This document shows, one piece after another, positions 1 to 5,724 of a stretch of 5,859 nt of DNA. A program made the position numbers and the translations under genes. The notes beneath the pieces are model-generated. The model was given only the letters and a program-made list of their open reading frames with translations, ran no database searches and was not told the origin of the DNA. Origin of the DNA: JBBSBR01 sp038251135 (GTDB lineage: Bacteria > Patescibacteriota > Saccharimonadia > UBA4664); the NCBI GenBank assembly GCA_038251135.1, contig JBBSBR010000034.1, positions 1 to 5,859 on the forward strand, given 5' to 3'. Every line of letters starts with the position of its first letter. Position 1 is the stretch's first letter.

Positions 1-155
1 AAGTCCAGCGGTACGACCCCCACCAAGATTACGAGGAGGCCGATTATCAGCGCCTTGCGCATCACCAGGGGATGCTGGTGAAAGACCAGCTCGACCGTTT
101 CGCCTTCACGTTGTCCTTGGAATTGCGGTTCATTGGCTGATGTTTTAGTACTCAT
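1..155 (-). CDS. N-terminal part of a membrane protein, probably bacterial PH-domain family (cut by window edge)
   Basis: Reading from an ATG at 155 toward base 1 gives 51 intact codons with no stop, so only the N-terminus is present. The first ~30 residues are polar, with the pattern GQREGE followed by VELVFHQHPLVMRK, and then a strongly hydrophobic stretch (about residues 34-49) forms the first membrane segment. A short polar lead with a GQR-GE and HP-hV-R-K pattern before a membrane hairpin resembles bacterial PH-like (YdbS/YdbT-type, bPH2) membrane proteins; the diagnostic domain would lie beyond the window. The start is preceded 6 nt upstream by TACAAT and no Shine-Dalgarno is visible, so translation is probably leaderless. 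It is transcribed divergently from the tRNA gene. The reading frame is secure; the family call is moderate. Confidence 0.6.
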   Translation of the reverse strand, partial: MSTKTSANEPQFQGQREGETVELVFHQHPLVMRKALIIGLLVILVGVVPLD

Positions 156-161
156 GCTTAG

Positions 162-170
162 ATTGTACCA
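162..170 (-). promoter_or_regulatory. Extended -10 promoter element of the PH-like gene
   Basis: On the minus strand the sequence reads TGG-TACAAT, an extended -10 (TGn) joined to a 5/6 match to TATAAT. The hexamer ends 6 nt before the ATG at 155, so the expected transcription start falls on or next to the A of the start codon. No convincing -35 box is seen at 16-18 nt. This implies a leaderless mRNA. Confidence 0.5.
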
Positions 171-211
171 CTACGGCGTTTTAACCCCCTGCGCGCTAAT
201 TGTGACCAAAC

Positions 212-222
212 TGGTATATAAT
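212..222 (+). promoter_or_regulatory. Promoter (-10 region) of tRNA-Arg
   Basis: TGG-TATATAAT contains an extended -10 (TGG-TATATA, 212-220) and a perfect TATAAT at 217-222. Initiation about 7 nt downstream would leave a 5' leader of roughly 10 nt before the mature tRNA at 240. No good -35 is seen at the usual spacing. It lies back to back with the PH-like gene promoter, about 50 bp away. Confidence 0.5.
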
Positions 223-239
223 CGCTAGGTTCCGTATCC

Positions 240-315
240 GCCTCAGTAGCTCAGTGGATAGAGCGTCTCCGTCCTAAGGAGAGCGTCGGGGGTTCGATTC
301 CCTCCTGGGGCACCA
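240..315 (+). tRNA. tRNA-Arg, anticodon CCU (reads AGG), CCA encoded
   Basis: A complete cloverleaf can be drawn. The acceptor stem pairs 240-246 with 305-311 (7 bp, one U-G). The D-stem is 249-252/261-264 with GG at 256-257 in the loop. The anticodon stem is 266-270/278-282, fully paired, with loop GTCCTAA and anticodon CCT at 273-275. The variable loop is 5 nt. The T-stem is 288-292/300-304 with the canonical TTCGATT loop. Base 312 is the discriminator A, and 313-315 are an encoded CCA. Anticodon CCU assigns it to the AGG arginine codon. Position 32 (base 271) is G, where a pyrimidine is normal. It is flanked by its own promoter and terminator, so it is probably a single-gene transcript. 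Confidence 0.95.
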
Positions 316-374
316 GAGCCATCTTATGACAATGTCATATGATGGCTCTGTATTTTTCCAGGGGGAATCGAACC
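291..374. repeat. Nested inverted repeat: tRNA T-arm and an inverted copy flanking the terminator hairpin
   Basis: The T-arm/acceptor stretch at 291-308 (18 nt, core GGTTCGATTCCC) is complementary to 358-374 (17 nt), matching along its whole length except for one missing base. The two arms are centred on the same point (about 332) as the terminator hairpin, so everything from 291 to 374 forms one nested palindrome with an internal loop (309-314 opposite 350-357). The downstream arm is not a tRNA: read on the minus strand, its T-stem would have mismatches and no cloverleaf can be built upstream of it. Confidence 0.75.
315..357 (+). terminator. Rho-independent terminator of tRNA-Arg
   Basis: Bases 315-323 pair perfectly with 341-349 (9 bp, AGAGCCATC/GATGGCTCT). 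After a T-T mismatch, six more pairs (325-330/334-339) close a 3-nt loop. The stem is followed by GTATTTTT, ending at 357, on the plus strand only. The first stem base is the final A of the tRNA CCA, so there is no spacer between mature tRNA end and terminator. On the minus strand the hairpin has no T-tract, so it should not act as an intrinsic terminator for the ndk operon. Confidence 0.85.
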
Positions 375-437
375 GGCACCGGATCGGCAAATCCCAATTC
401 GGATAAATCAATCAGATATTGACGGGTTTAGAATAAG
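375..437. other. Gene-free stretch between the tRNA region and the ndk stop
   Basis: Between the inverted T-arm copy and the ndk stop codon there is no ORF, RNA gene or promoter I can support. Short GC-rich repeats (CCGG, GGCACC, a GGATCGGC motif) occur, but no stem followed by a T-tract on the minus strand is seen. The 3' end of the ndk operon therefore has no obvious intrinsic terminator here, and its transcript may run antisense into the tRNA. Confidence 0.4.
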
Positions 438-947
438 TTATTTCTGGCGCTTGGTCTGCGTAAAGTGCTCGTGCGCCGTCTGGTACTCAAATATTTCGCT
501 GTCCTTAAACCAGTGCTCTATTTCGAGCTTAGCCTCGGCCTCGTCACCGGAGGCGTGGATTAAGTTGGGAATGCCAATTTGCTGGGCGTCGCCGTGAGCA
601 TAGCTCATGTGGGCGTAATCGCCGCGAATTGTTCCCGGCGAGGCCGACTTGGGCTCAGTAGGGCCAACCATCTTACGAACGAGCGAGACGGCCTCGATCC
701 CCTCGAGGACGGCGGCGATCACCGGCCCCTGCTGCATGAGCTTAAGCGTATCGTCAAAGACACGCTGTCCGCGGCGGCTAATAACACCGCCGATAGTCTC
801 ATAGTGATGATGGAAGTGGTCTTTGTCCGGCGAGAGCATCTTCATGCCGACGATCTTGAGGCCGACCTTCTCAAAGCGAGCCAGTATCTCCCCTACTACT
901 GCGCGTTGTACCGCATCCGGCTTAAAGATTATGAGAGTTCGCTCCAT
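438..947 (-). CDS. ndk: Nucleoside diphosphate kinase
   Basis: This cytoplasmic enzyme transfers the terminal phosphate of ATP to other (d)NDPs through a phosphohistidine, balancing nucleotide pools. The 169-residue product begins with the family signature ERTLIIFKPDAV (Lys9). It carries the expected active-site set Arg91, Thr97 (in GPTEP), Arg108 (in PGTIRGDY), Asn128 and the catalytic His131 in NLIHAS, followed by the EIEHWF helix. It is longer than the usual 140-150 residues. Compared from memory with the E. coli enzyme, about 7 extra residues lie around 53-63 and about 10 more just before the catalytic histidine (about 113-127). The start at 947 is supported by a good Shine-Dalgarno. It is the last gene of the DedA-DedA-M16-ndk group, only 2 nt after the M16 stop. 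Confidence is high. Confidence 0.95.
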   Translation of the reverse strand: MERTLIIFKPDAVQRAVVGEILARFEKVGLKIVGMKMLSPDKDHFHHHYETIGGVISRRGQRVFDDTLKLMQQGPVIAAVLEGIEAVSLVRKMVGPTEPKSASPGTIRGDYAHMSYAHGDAQQIGIPNLIHASGDEAEAKLEIEHWFKDSEIFEYQTAHEHFTQTKRQK

Positions 948-949
948 GC

Positions 950-2233
950 TTACTTCCTTCCCTTAATTTCAGCCTCAAAATGTTTCGTGGCGGCCTCCGG
1001 CTCGGGCGTGATGATGGCAAACCGGAGTCGATCCGTGCTCAAGATGTCTTTCGCTACCCGCTGCACGTCGGCGATCGTGACCTTGTCGATCTCAGCCAGG
1101 GTTTCGTCAATGGTCTGCACTTTGCCCAGCAGCATCAAGTGGCCGCCAAGGCGGTCGGCTACCGAACTGTTGCTCTCGAGGCTCATCTCCAGTCCGGCTC
1201 GCAGCTGCTGCTTGGCTTTGGCAAGCTCCGACTCGCTCACCGGCTCATTTTGTATGATCTCAAGTTCGTGAAGCACCGAGGTGACGGCCTGGTCGATCTT
1301 GTCGAGGTTCACACCGGCGTAAGCGTGGAAAATACCCGTATCGACATAATTATTAATATCGCAATAGACCGTGTAGGCCAGACCCTGACGCTCCCGCACA
1401 TTCATAAACAGACGCGAGCTCATACCGCGGCCCAAAATCGCCGACATCACCTTGCTCGCCATATCGTCGGCGTGCTCGTAATTGTAGGCGCGCGAGGCGA
1501 CGATGAAGTGAGCCTGAGCCGTCTCCTTGGCGTGGCCCAAGCTTAGCTGCTCAGCCGGTTTGTCGCCGACTTCCTGGAAAGCCTTCTGCTCTACCGGCTC
1601 CATCGTCCCGAGGGCGGCCGTTACCTGCCTCACAACCTCGTCGTGGTCAACCCTCCCGGCAACGGCCACGGTCATATTGTTTGGTCGGTAATGCTCTTTC
1701 TGGAAGGCTGCGACTTCCTCGGCAGAAACGGTCCGAATCACCTCTTCCGGTCCAATAATATCGCGGCCGAGGGGATTTTCGGGAAAGATAAGACCAGGCA
1801 CGAGCGTCATGACGTAACGCGACGGATCATCGCGGTACACGTTCATCTCTTCAATTATGACTCCCCTCTCGCGCTCGAGTTCGTCTGCCTCGATCAGCGG
1901 GTTGCGCATCATGTCGCAGAGAATATCCAGCGCCAATTCGCCGTGGCGGGCCGGAACCTTGATATAGAAACATGTCAGGTCTTCCGAGGTGTAGGCATTA
2001 TTGTAGCCCCCGACCGCATCGACGGCCTCGGCTATCGCCTGAGCTGACGGATATTTGGCGGAACCTTTGAAGAGCAGGTGCTCCAGAAAGTGTGACACGC
2101 CGCCGTTAACGGTAAAATCCTCGTAGCGGCTGCCGATACCGACGACAAAATTGACCGTCAGGCTCCGGGCATCGGCTAAATCGGCCGTTAAAATTTTGAG
2201 GCCGTTAGGCAGCGTCGTCTGTTGGATAGTCAC
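950..2233 (-). CDS. M16 family zinc metallopeptidase (processing-peptidase-like)
   Basis: The 427-residue product is a typical single-chain M16B protein of two halves. The N-terminal half has the inverted zinc motif HxxEH as HFLEH (His48, Glu51, His52). The third ligand is expected 76-77 residues later and is met by Glu128/Glu129 in the sequence ERGVIIEEM. The intervening VGGYNNAYTSED segment is also family-typical. The C-terminal half has SSRLFMNVRERQGLAYTVY, carrying the Arg280/Tyr287 pair typical of M16 C-terminal domains. All catalytic residues are intact, so it should be an active peptidase; M16B enzymes usually act as dimers on peptides or unfolded segments. No signal peptide is visible, so it is probably cytoplasmic. 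The start is GTG: an in-frame TGA lies shortly upstream with no ATG between. Its substrate cannot be inferred. It sits 36 nt after the DedA stop and 2 nt before ndk. Confidence 0.93.
   Translation of the reverse strand: MTIQQTTLPNGLKILTADLADARSLTVNFVVGIGSRYEDFTVNGGVSHFLEHLLFKGSAKYPSAQAIAEAVDAVGGYNNAYTSEDLTCFYIKVPARHGELALDILCDMMRNPLIEADELERERGVIIEEMNVYRDDPSRYVMTLVPGLIFPENPLGRDIIGPEEVIRTVSAEEVAAFQKEHYRPNNMTVAVAGRVDHDEVVRQVTAALGTMEPVEQKAFQEVGDKPAEQLSLGHAKETAQAHFIVASRAYNYEHADDMASKVMSAILGRGMSSRLFMNVRERQGLAYTVYCDINNYVDTGIFHAYAGVNLDKIDQAVTSVLHELEIIQNEPVSESELAKAKQQLRAGLEMSLESNSSVADRLGGHLMLLGKVQTIDETLAEIDKVTIADVQRVAKDILSTDRLRFAIITPEPEAATKHFEAEIKGRK
953..961 (-). promoter_or_regulatory. Ribosome binding site of ndk, inside the end of the M16 gene
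   Basis: On the minus strand GGAAGGAAG precedes the ndk ATG with about 7 nt between the GGA core and the start. It overlaps the last Gly-Arg-Lys codons of the peptidase gene, so the two genes are probably translationally linked. It supports the ndk start at 947. Confidence 0.7.
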
Positions 2234-2243
2234 GGGTATGTTG

Positions 2244-2248
2244 CTCCT
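2244..2248 (-). promoter_or_regulatory. Ribosome binding site of the M16 peptidase gene
   Basis: AGGAG on the minus strand lies 10 nt before the GTG at 2233, within the 36-nt gap after the DedA stop. It decides in favour of the GTG start, since no other standard start codon exists between it and the upstream in-frame TGA. Confidence 0.65.
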
Positions 2249-2269
2249 GATGTTTCAGATAAGTTGGTA

Positions 2270-2893
2270 TTAACGAGTTTGGCGGACGGGGCGGCGTTTA
2301 CGCGCCCAATGACGCCTACTATACCAGATTACGGCAGCCGCAACGAGAGTCAGGATCACCAGCGCGCCCATTCCGCTAAAGGCCTGCTCAATAGCCGCCA
2401 GATGGCCGCCGGCGAGATACCCCAGCCCAACCAACACCGCCGCCCACAGAAATGATCCGAGGACGGCGAGGGGCAGGAAGTAACGGAATTTCATCTTCTC
2501 CAAACCCGCCGGGTAGCCCATGTAGCCGTGCACCCCGGGCAGACACAAGCCGATAAATACGATTCGCCCGCCATGCTTCTTGAACAGTTTCTGGGCAGAT
2601 AGGATGTGGTGTCTGCGGATCAAAAAGTACCTGCCGTACCGCTCGAGCAGTGGCAGACCGTCATGGCGCGCGAGCCAGTACGACAACGTAAGGCCGATAA
2701 CTTGCGCTGTCACAGCCACAATCATAACCAAACCCAAGTCGAGCGTGCCGTTCTTAGCAGCGATCCCCGCCAATGGCAGGGTAACTTCCGAAGCTATCGG
2801 AATCCCCATGCAGTTGACCACCAGCGTTACGAAGAGTCCCAGATAGCCGTAATGCTCGACTAATGAGGCTGCCCACACACCAAGCGTCTGCAT
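2270..2893 (-). CDS. DedA-family membrane protein lacking the conserved membrane arginines
   Basis: The 207-residue product has the DedA/SNARE-associated (VTT-type) layout. It shows the N-terminal GYLGLF segment, the re-entrant GIPIASEVTLPLAG motif with acidic Glu36, the LLERYGRYFLI linker (83-92), the GYPAG motif (126-130), and hydrophobic segments at about 18-31, 52-75, 139-161 and 175-191. DedA proteins are lipid or proton-linked transporters; known roles include undecaprenyl-phosphate recycling (UptA) and envelope stress or drug tolerance (YqjA/YghB). The usual R-x5-R motif before the PAG segment is replaced: Leu116 and His122 (GLCLPGVHG) stand where the neighbouring paralogue has GRCIPIIRG. 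The C-terminus is very basic (residues 193-207). The start overlaps the preceding gene's stop by 1 nt (TAATG), indicating translational coupling. Family membership is firm; function may differ from its neighbour. Confidence 0.9.
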   Translation of the reverse strand: MQTLGVWAASLVEHYGYLGLFVTLVVNCMGIPIASEVTLPLAGIAAKNGTLDLGLVMIVAVTAQVIGLTLSYWLARHDGLPLLERYGRYFLIRRHHILSAQKLFKKHGGRIVFIGLCLPGVHGYMGYPAGLEKMKFRYFLPLAVLGSFLWAAVLVGLGYLAGGHLAAIEQAFSGMGALVILTLVAAAVIWYSRRHWARKRRPVRQTR

Positions 2894-3510
2894 TATTCGG
2901 TATCGCTCTCGTGCGGCTTAACGGGCCGCGTTACATGCCAGACGTGCCAGACGATATAAACGACGAGCAGGGCGATGATGACCAGCGAGAAGTCCTTGCC
3001 GATCTTGTCGATCACTTCCAAATTATTCTGAAGCAGAACCCCCAAACCCATCAACATGAGCGTCCAGAAGGCCGAACCGATGGCGGTAAAGATCAAAAAC
3101 GTTGGAACAGGCATCTCGGCAATTCCCGCGGGATAAGCGATGAACCCGCGGATAATCGGGATACACCTGCCCACCATCACCAACCAGCGGCCGTATTTGG
3201 CAAAGGCGGAGTGGGTACGCTTAAGATCCCGTTGCGAGATCAATACGTATCGGCCGTACTTCTCCAGAAACGGCTCCCCCGCGTAGCGGCCGATATAGTA
3301 ACCCGCAAGCCCTCCCAGAACCTGACCAAATACGGCCACGACAAAAACCACCGCCAGCGAAAACCGACCCTGCAACGCCAGTGCCGTCGCTAACGGCACC
3401 AGGACTTCAGACGGTATTGGGATACCGAAACTATCTATAAACAGTCCCAGAAACAAACCCGTATAGCCGAGATTTGAGATCAGATTTAGTGCGATTTCGG
3501 TTAGGTTCAT
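2893..3510 (-). CDS. DedA-family membrane protein with the conserved residues intact
   Basis: The 205-residue product is a canonical DedA/SNARE-associated protein. It has GYTGLFLGLFIDSFGIPIPSE with acidic Asp26 and Glu35, the FLEKYGRYVLI linker (81-91), and GRCIPIIRGFIAYPAG with both motif arginines (Arg115, Arg121, six apart as in E. coli YqjA R130/R136). Hydrophobic segments lie at about 14-30, 50-74, 137-160 and 174-193. Such proteins probably move lipid carriers or ions across the inner membrane. The similarity to the following gene suggests an old tandem duplication. The start at 3510 has only a weak GGA-type ribosome site and overlaps a possible 35-codon ORF by ATGA. It would lead the operon unless that ORF is translated. 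Confidence 0.92.
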   Translation of the reverse strand: MNLTEIALNLISNLGYTGLFLGLFIDSFGIPIPSEVLVPLATALALQGRFSLAVVFVVAVFGQVLGGLAGYYIGRYAGEPFLEKYGRYVLISQRDLKRTHSAFAKYGRWLVMVGRCIPIIRGFIAYPAGIAEMPVPTFLIFTAIGSAFWTLMLMGLGVLLQNNLEVIDKIGKDFSLVIIALLVVYIVWHVWHVTRPVKPHESDTE

Positions 3511-3614
3511 TTGTTTCCAGCTTCCAAGATTATGCGACGGCCTGAGGACGTTATGGGCATATGTACGGTAAAACTCCGAGCCAACCCCAAAATAGTTACT
3601 TCGAGCAACTGCAT
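3507..3614 (-). CDS. Possible 35-residue ORF upstream of and overlapping the DedA gene
   Basis: From an ATG at 3614 a 35-codon frame ends in TGA at 3507, overlapping the DedA ATG by 4 nt (ATGA), a classic coupled joint. A perfect TATAAT lies 7 nt before the ATG, so it would be leaderless. The peptide starts MQLLEVTILGLARSF and ends RRIILEAGNK: a mildly hydrophobic N-terminal half and a charged end, with no family I recognise. The frame can be extended to 61 codons with a TTG at 3692, but that start has no support and lies upstream of the promoter. It could be a small protein, a leader peptide coupling translation into dedA, or simply 5' UTR. Confidence 0.3.
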   Translation of the reverse strand: MQLLEVTILGLARSFTVHMPITSSGRRIILEAGNK

Positions 3615-3621
3615 AACCGTT

Positions 3622-3627
3622 ATTATA
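3622..3627 (-). promoter_or_regulatory. -10 box of the DedA-DedA-M16-ndk operon
   Basis: A perfect TATAAT on the minus strand, with expected initiation near 3614-3615. A -35 at 17-nt spacing would be CTGCGA, only 3 of 6 matching consensus. It lies about 110 nt before the first DedA gene and directly before the 35-codon ORF. It is the best promoter candidate in the gap between the ligase gene and the operon. Confidence 0.5.
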
Positions 3628-3821
3628 CCCGACTTACGCAAAAATCGCAGTTCTATAGGCAGAGAGCGAGGTATGCATAGTTTTGCTGTCAAATTAGTCG
3701 ATCGCTGCGCAGACGCTTGAATTGCTTGCTTACGCGCATTCTTTTGCTCTCATTTCTGACATTCCTCGGGCTTCAGAACAAGTATAGCTTGGCTGACCAT
3801 ACGCTGCGGGGAACAAATTGA
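3628..3821. other. Gene-free stretch between the ligase stop and the operon promoter
   Basis: The full gap from the ligase stop to the first DedA start is about 310 nt (3511-3821); this is its upstream part. It holds an imperfect inverted repeat TTCTGA/TCAGAA (3754-3759 and 3773-3778) without a T-tract, a lone TATACT on the minus strand (3781-3786), and a lone TTGACA (3687-3692) with no -10 at a suitable distance. I see no convincing terminator or gene. Confidence 0.4.
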
Positions 3822-5717
3822 CTATTTCCTCAGGTCAAGCTGGTGCTGCAGTGCCCGGGCTCGAATACCGGCCGGGTAATACGCGAGCGCCTGAGTCGCC
3901 GCCGCCTGAGCTTTGGCCAAATCACCCCGGGCAAGGTAGTAGTTGCCAATGAGCGCCGAGAGATCCGCGAGATTCGGTTTCACGGTCGTGTCGACCGATC
4001 GATTGTCGGTAACCCCGGGTGGGTATTTGGCTACCATGGACTGCGCCGTCGCCACCGCTCGGGCGTCCTCCCCCATCGCCAACTGAGCGTAGGCGAGGTC
4101 GAGCGCATATTCCGGATGGTCGTTGGAATCGAGCTTAAGCGCCATCTCAAACGCCCGAACCGCTTCGGGGTACCTTTTCTCCAAAGCCAAGATGCGGCCC
4201 TCCAGCTGATGATGCTGACCATCGCGGGGGTCTTGGCGTTGGGCGGATCTGGCCAACATTAGAGCTACGTCCGTTTCGGCCGACTGCGACTGGGCAGTGC
4301 TGCCGGAAGCTGCGACTGCGTAATGATTGATCCCCTCCGCACTAAGCCAATCCGGATTGTAAACCAGACCGCTCGTTGAGCGCCCGAAATAGTCGGCAGC
4401 CGTCGGATAGTCGTTATCGGCCTGAGCTGCAGCCGCGCGCACCGCCCAGCCGTCAGCCAGATAAAAGCTAATGATCGGCACCATTACGATAACGCTGGCA
4501 AACGGCAACCTCCAACTGAAATTCGACCACGAACGATATGATTGGGTATAAATCAAACCTAGCATAACTGCCACAAGAACGAGTATCGAGGGATATTGAG
4601 CGTCAATATCGAGACCCATGTGCAACAGCAAGGCCGCCGCACCGAAAACCAGCACCAAGTTATCAGGGGCCTCCGTGATGCCGCGCAGCAGACCCAGCGG
4701 CAGACTTACCAGCAGCCCAACCAAAAGCACGAATCCGATAATTCCAAGCTCCGGCAAAGTTTGTGCATAAATATTGTGTGCAGAAGACGATGCGTTAAGC
4801 GGACTGGTCTGAAAAGCCGGGTGCGCGTCGGCGTAAGTCCCCGCGCCGGTTCCGGCCAGGGGTGCAGTCAGCCAAATCTTGTAGGCGGCTATAAGGTAAG
4901 AAACGCGGTCGTTACCGCTCTGCGATTCACCCTTAGCAACCTCCGCGAAGCGTCCGCCGGGTGCCGAAACGATGCCATGCGGCTGCAAGTAATGACGCAG
5001 TTGAACCGCCCCGGATGTCAGTATAATTGTACCAATTACTATGAACACTAAAATTATCCAATCTGCTTTCTTAGGCTTTGCGGCAGCGAGATAGCCCGCT
5101 GTTATGATCACCAGGACAAAGCTTGACGCGCGCGAGTCCGCCAGCAGGAAACTTGCCGTATACAGCACTGAGAGCGGTCCCCAATACCGCCAGTTCGACT
5201 TGAGCGTTCGATGGACGGCAATGAGGATCGCGGGCATCAGGTAGGCAGCGGCCGGATTTGCCCAGTAAAACGAGCCTGTCAGACGCTCATAGCCGCCGGT
5301 AAAATAGAGCCACAGGGCATAGACGCAAAACATCAGGGCTGAAGCCAAATAAAGGCGAATTACAGCCTCCCGGCCGGTGGGGATACCGGCGATAGTATAA
5401 GCCAGACGAAATGCCAGGCCCGCGAGAAAGAGCGGTATGAGCCACATGACGGTCGAGAAACGGTTTACCGACCAGGCCAGCGACAGTATCCCCCACCCGA
5501 CGAATGCCAAATAATACCAGCTCAAGGGGCCGCCGCGGAAATTACGAACGGCCGGTTGGCGCCAGAGCATCAGGCTCCCAAGCAGCATTGCCATGCCGCT
5601 GAGCAGCAAGGCCAGCGGCAGTTGTCCGCCCGAGAGCCACGGGGCGGCAGCCACGGCCACGCATATCGCGACGAGCCACATGACTTGCGGCCGAAGTGAA
5701 TTTTGGATGATTTCCAT
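3822..5717 (-). CDS. O-antigen ligase/polymerase-like (Wzy_C) membrane protein with C-terminal TPR region
   Basis: The 631-residue product has about a dozen hydrophobic segments (roughly 12-420). A periplasmic-loop region (about 241-325) carries the hallmarks of the O-antigen ligase family: Arg196 in DSRASS, Arg271 in GNDRVSYLIAAYKIW, GTGAGTY (289-295), and His314 in SSAHNIYAQTLPELGIIG. A later LDIDAQYP motif (369-376) matches the D-x-D-x3-P pattern common in ligases fused to TPRs. After the last membrane segment, residues 434-631 are helical, with TPR-like units at about 500-533, 536-566 and 585-615. Family members join undecaprenyl-diphosphate-linked glycans to an acceptor (lipid, protein or another glycan) outside the membrane; the TPR part may bind a partner or acceptor. 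No other glycan genes are seen nearby, so ligase versus polymerase cannot be decided. The start lacks a Shine-Dalgarno and has a -10 box 7 nt upstream. Confidence 0.85.
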   Translation of the reverse strand: MEIIQNSLRPQVMWLVAICVAVAAAPWLSGGQLPLALLLSGMAMLLGSLMLWRQPAVRNFRGGPLSWYYLAFVGWGILSLAWSVNRFSTVMWLIPLFLAGLAFRLAYTIAGIPTGREAVIRLYLASALMFCVYALWLYFTGGYERLTGSFYWANPAAAYLMPAILIAVHRTLKSNWRYWGPLSVLYTASFLLADSRASSFVLVIITAGYLAAAKPKKADWIILVFIVIGTIILTSGAVQLRHYLQPHGIVSAPGGRFAEVAKGESQSGNDRVSYLIAAYKIWLTAPLAGTGAGTYADAHPAFQTSPLNASSSAHNIYAQTLPELGIIGFVLLVGLLVSLPLGLLRGITEAPDNLVLVFGAAALLLHMGLDIDAQYPSILVLVAVMLGLIYTQSYRSWSNFSWRLPFASVIVMVPIISFYLADGWAVRAAAAQADNDYPTAADYFGRSTSGLVYNPDWLSAEGINHYAVAASGSTAQSQSAETDVALMLARSAQRQDPRDGQHHQLEGRILALEKRYPEAVRAFEMALKLDSNDHPEYALDLAYAQLAMGEDARAVATAQSMVAKYPPGVTDNRSVDTTVKPNLADLSALIGNYYLARGDLAKAQAAATQALAYYPAGIRARALQHQLDLRK

Positions 5718-5724
5718 GGTGCTA

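Noticed and set aside
291..374. Integrase attachment site at the tRNA 3' end
   Set aside because: The copy is inverted rather than direct, and no integrase or phage gene is present.
358..437. Possible second tRNA on the minus strand, suggested by a T-arm-like GGTTCGATTCC sequence
   Set aside because: The T-stem has mismatches, and no acceptor, D or anticodon stems can be formed; it is only an inverted fragment copy.
579..1271. Long open frame on the plus strand (and another at 980-1546)
   Set aside because: Antisense to ndk and the M16 gene, with low-complexity composition and no recognisable domain; both opposing genes have complete catalytic motifs.
3507..3692. 61-codon version of the small ORF with a TTG start
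   Set aside because: The TTG lacks a ribosome site and lies upstream of the TATAAT; only the 35-codon ATG version fits the promoter.
3687..3692. Perfect TTGACA as -35 box for the DedA operon
   Set aside because: It lies about 60 nt from the TATAAT box, and no -10 is found at 16-18 nt.
3754..3778. TTCTGA/TCAGAA hairpin as terminator of the ligase-like gene
   Set aside because: The stem is only 6 bp with a 13-nt loop and no T-tract follows on the minus strand.
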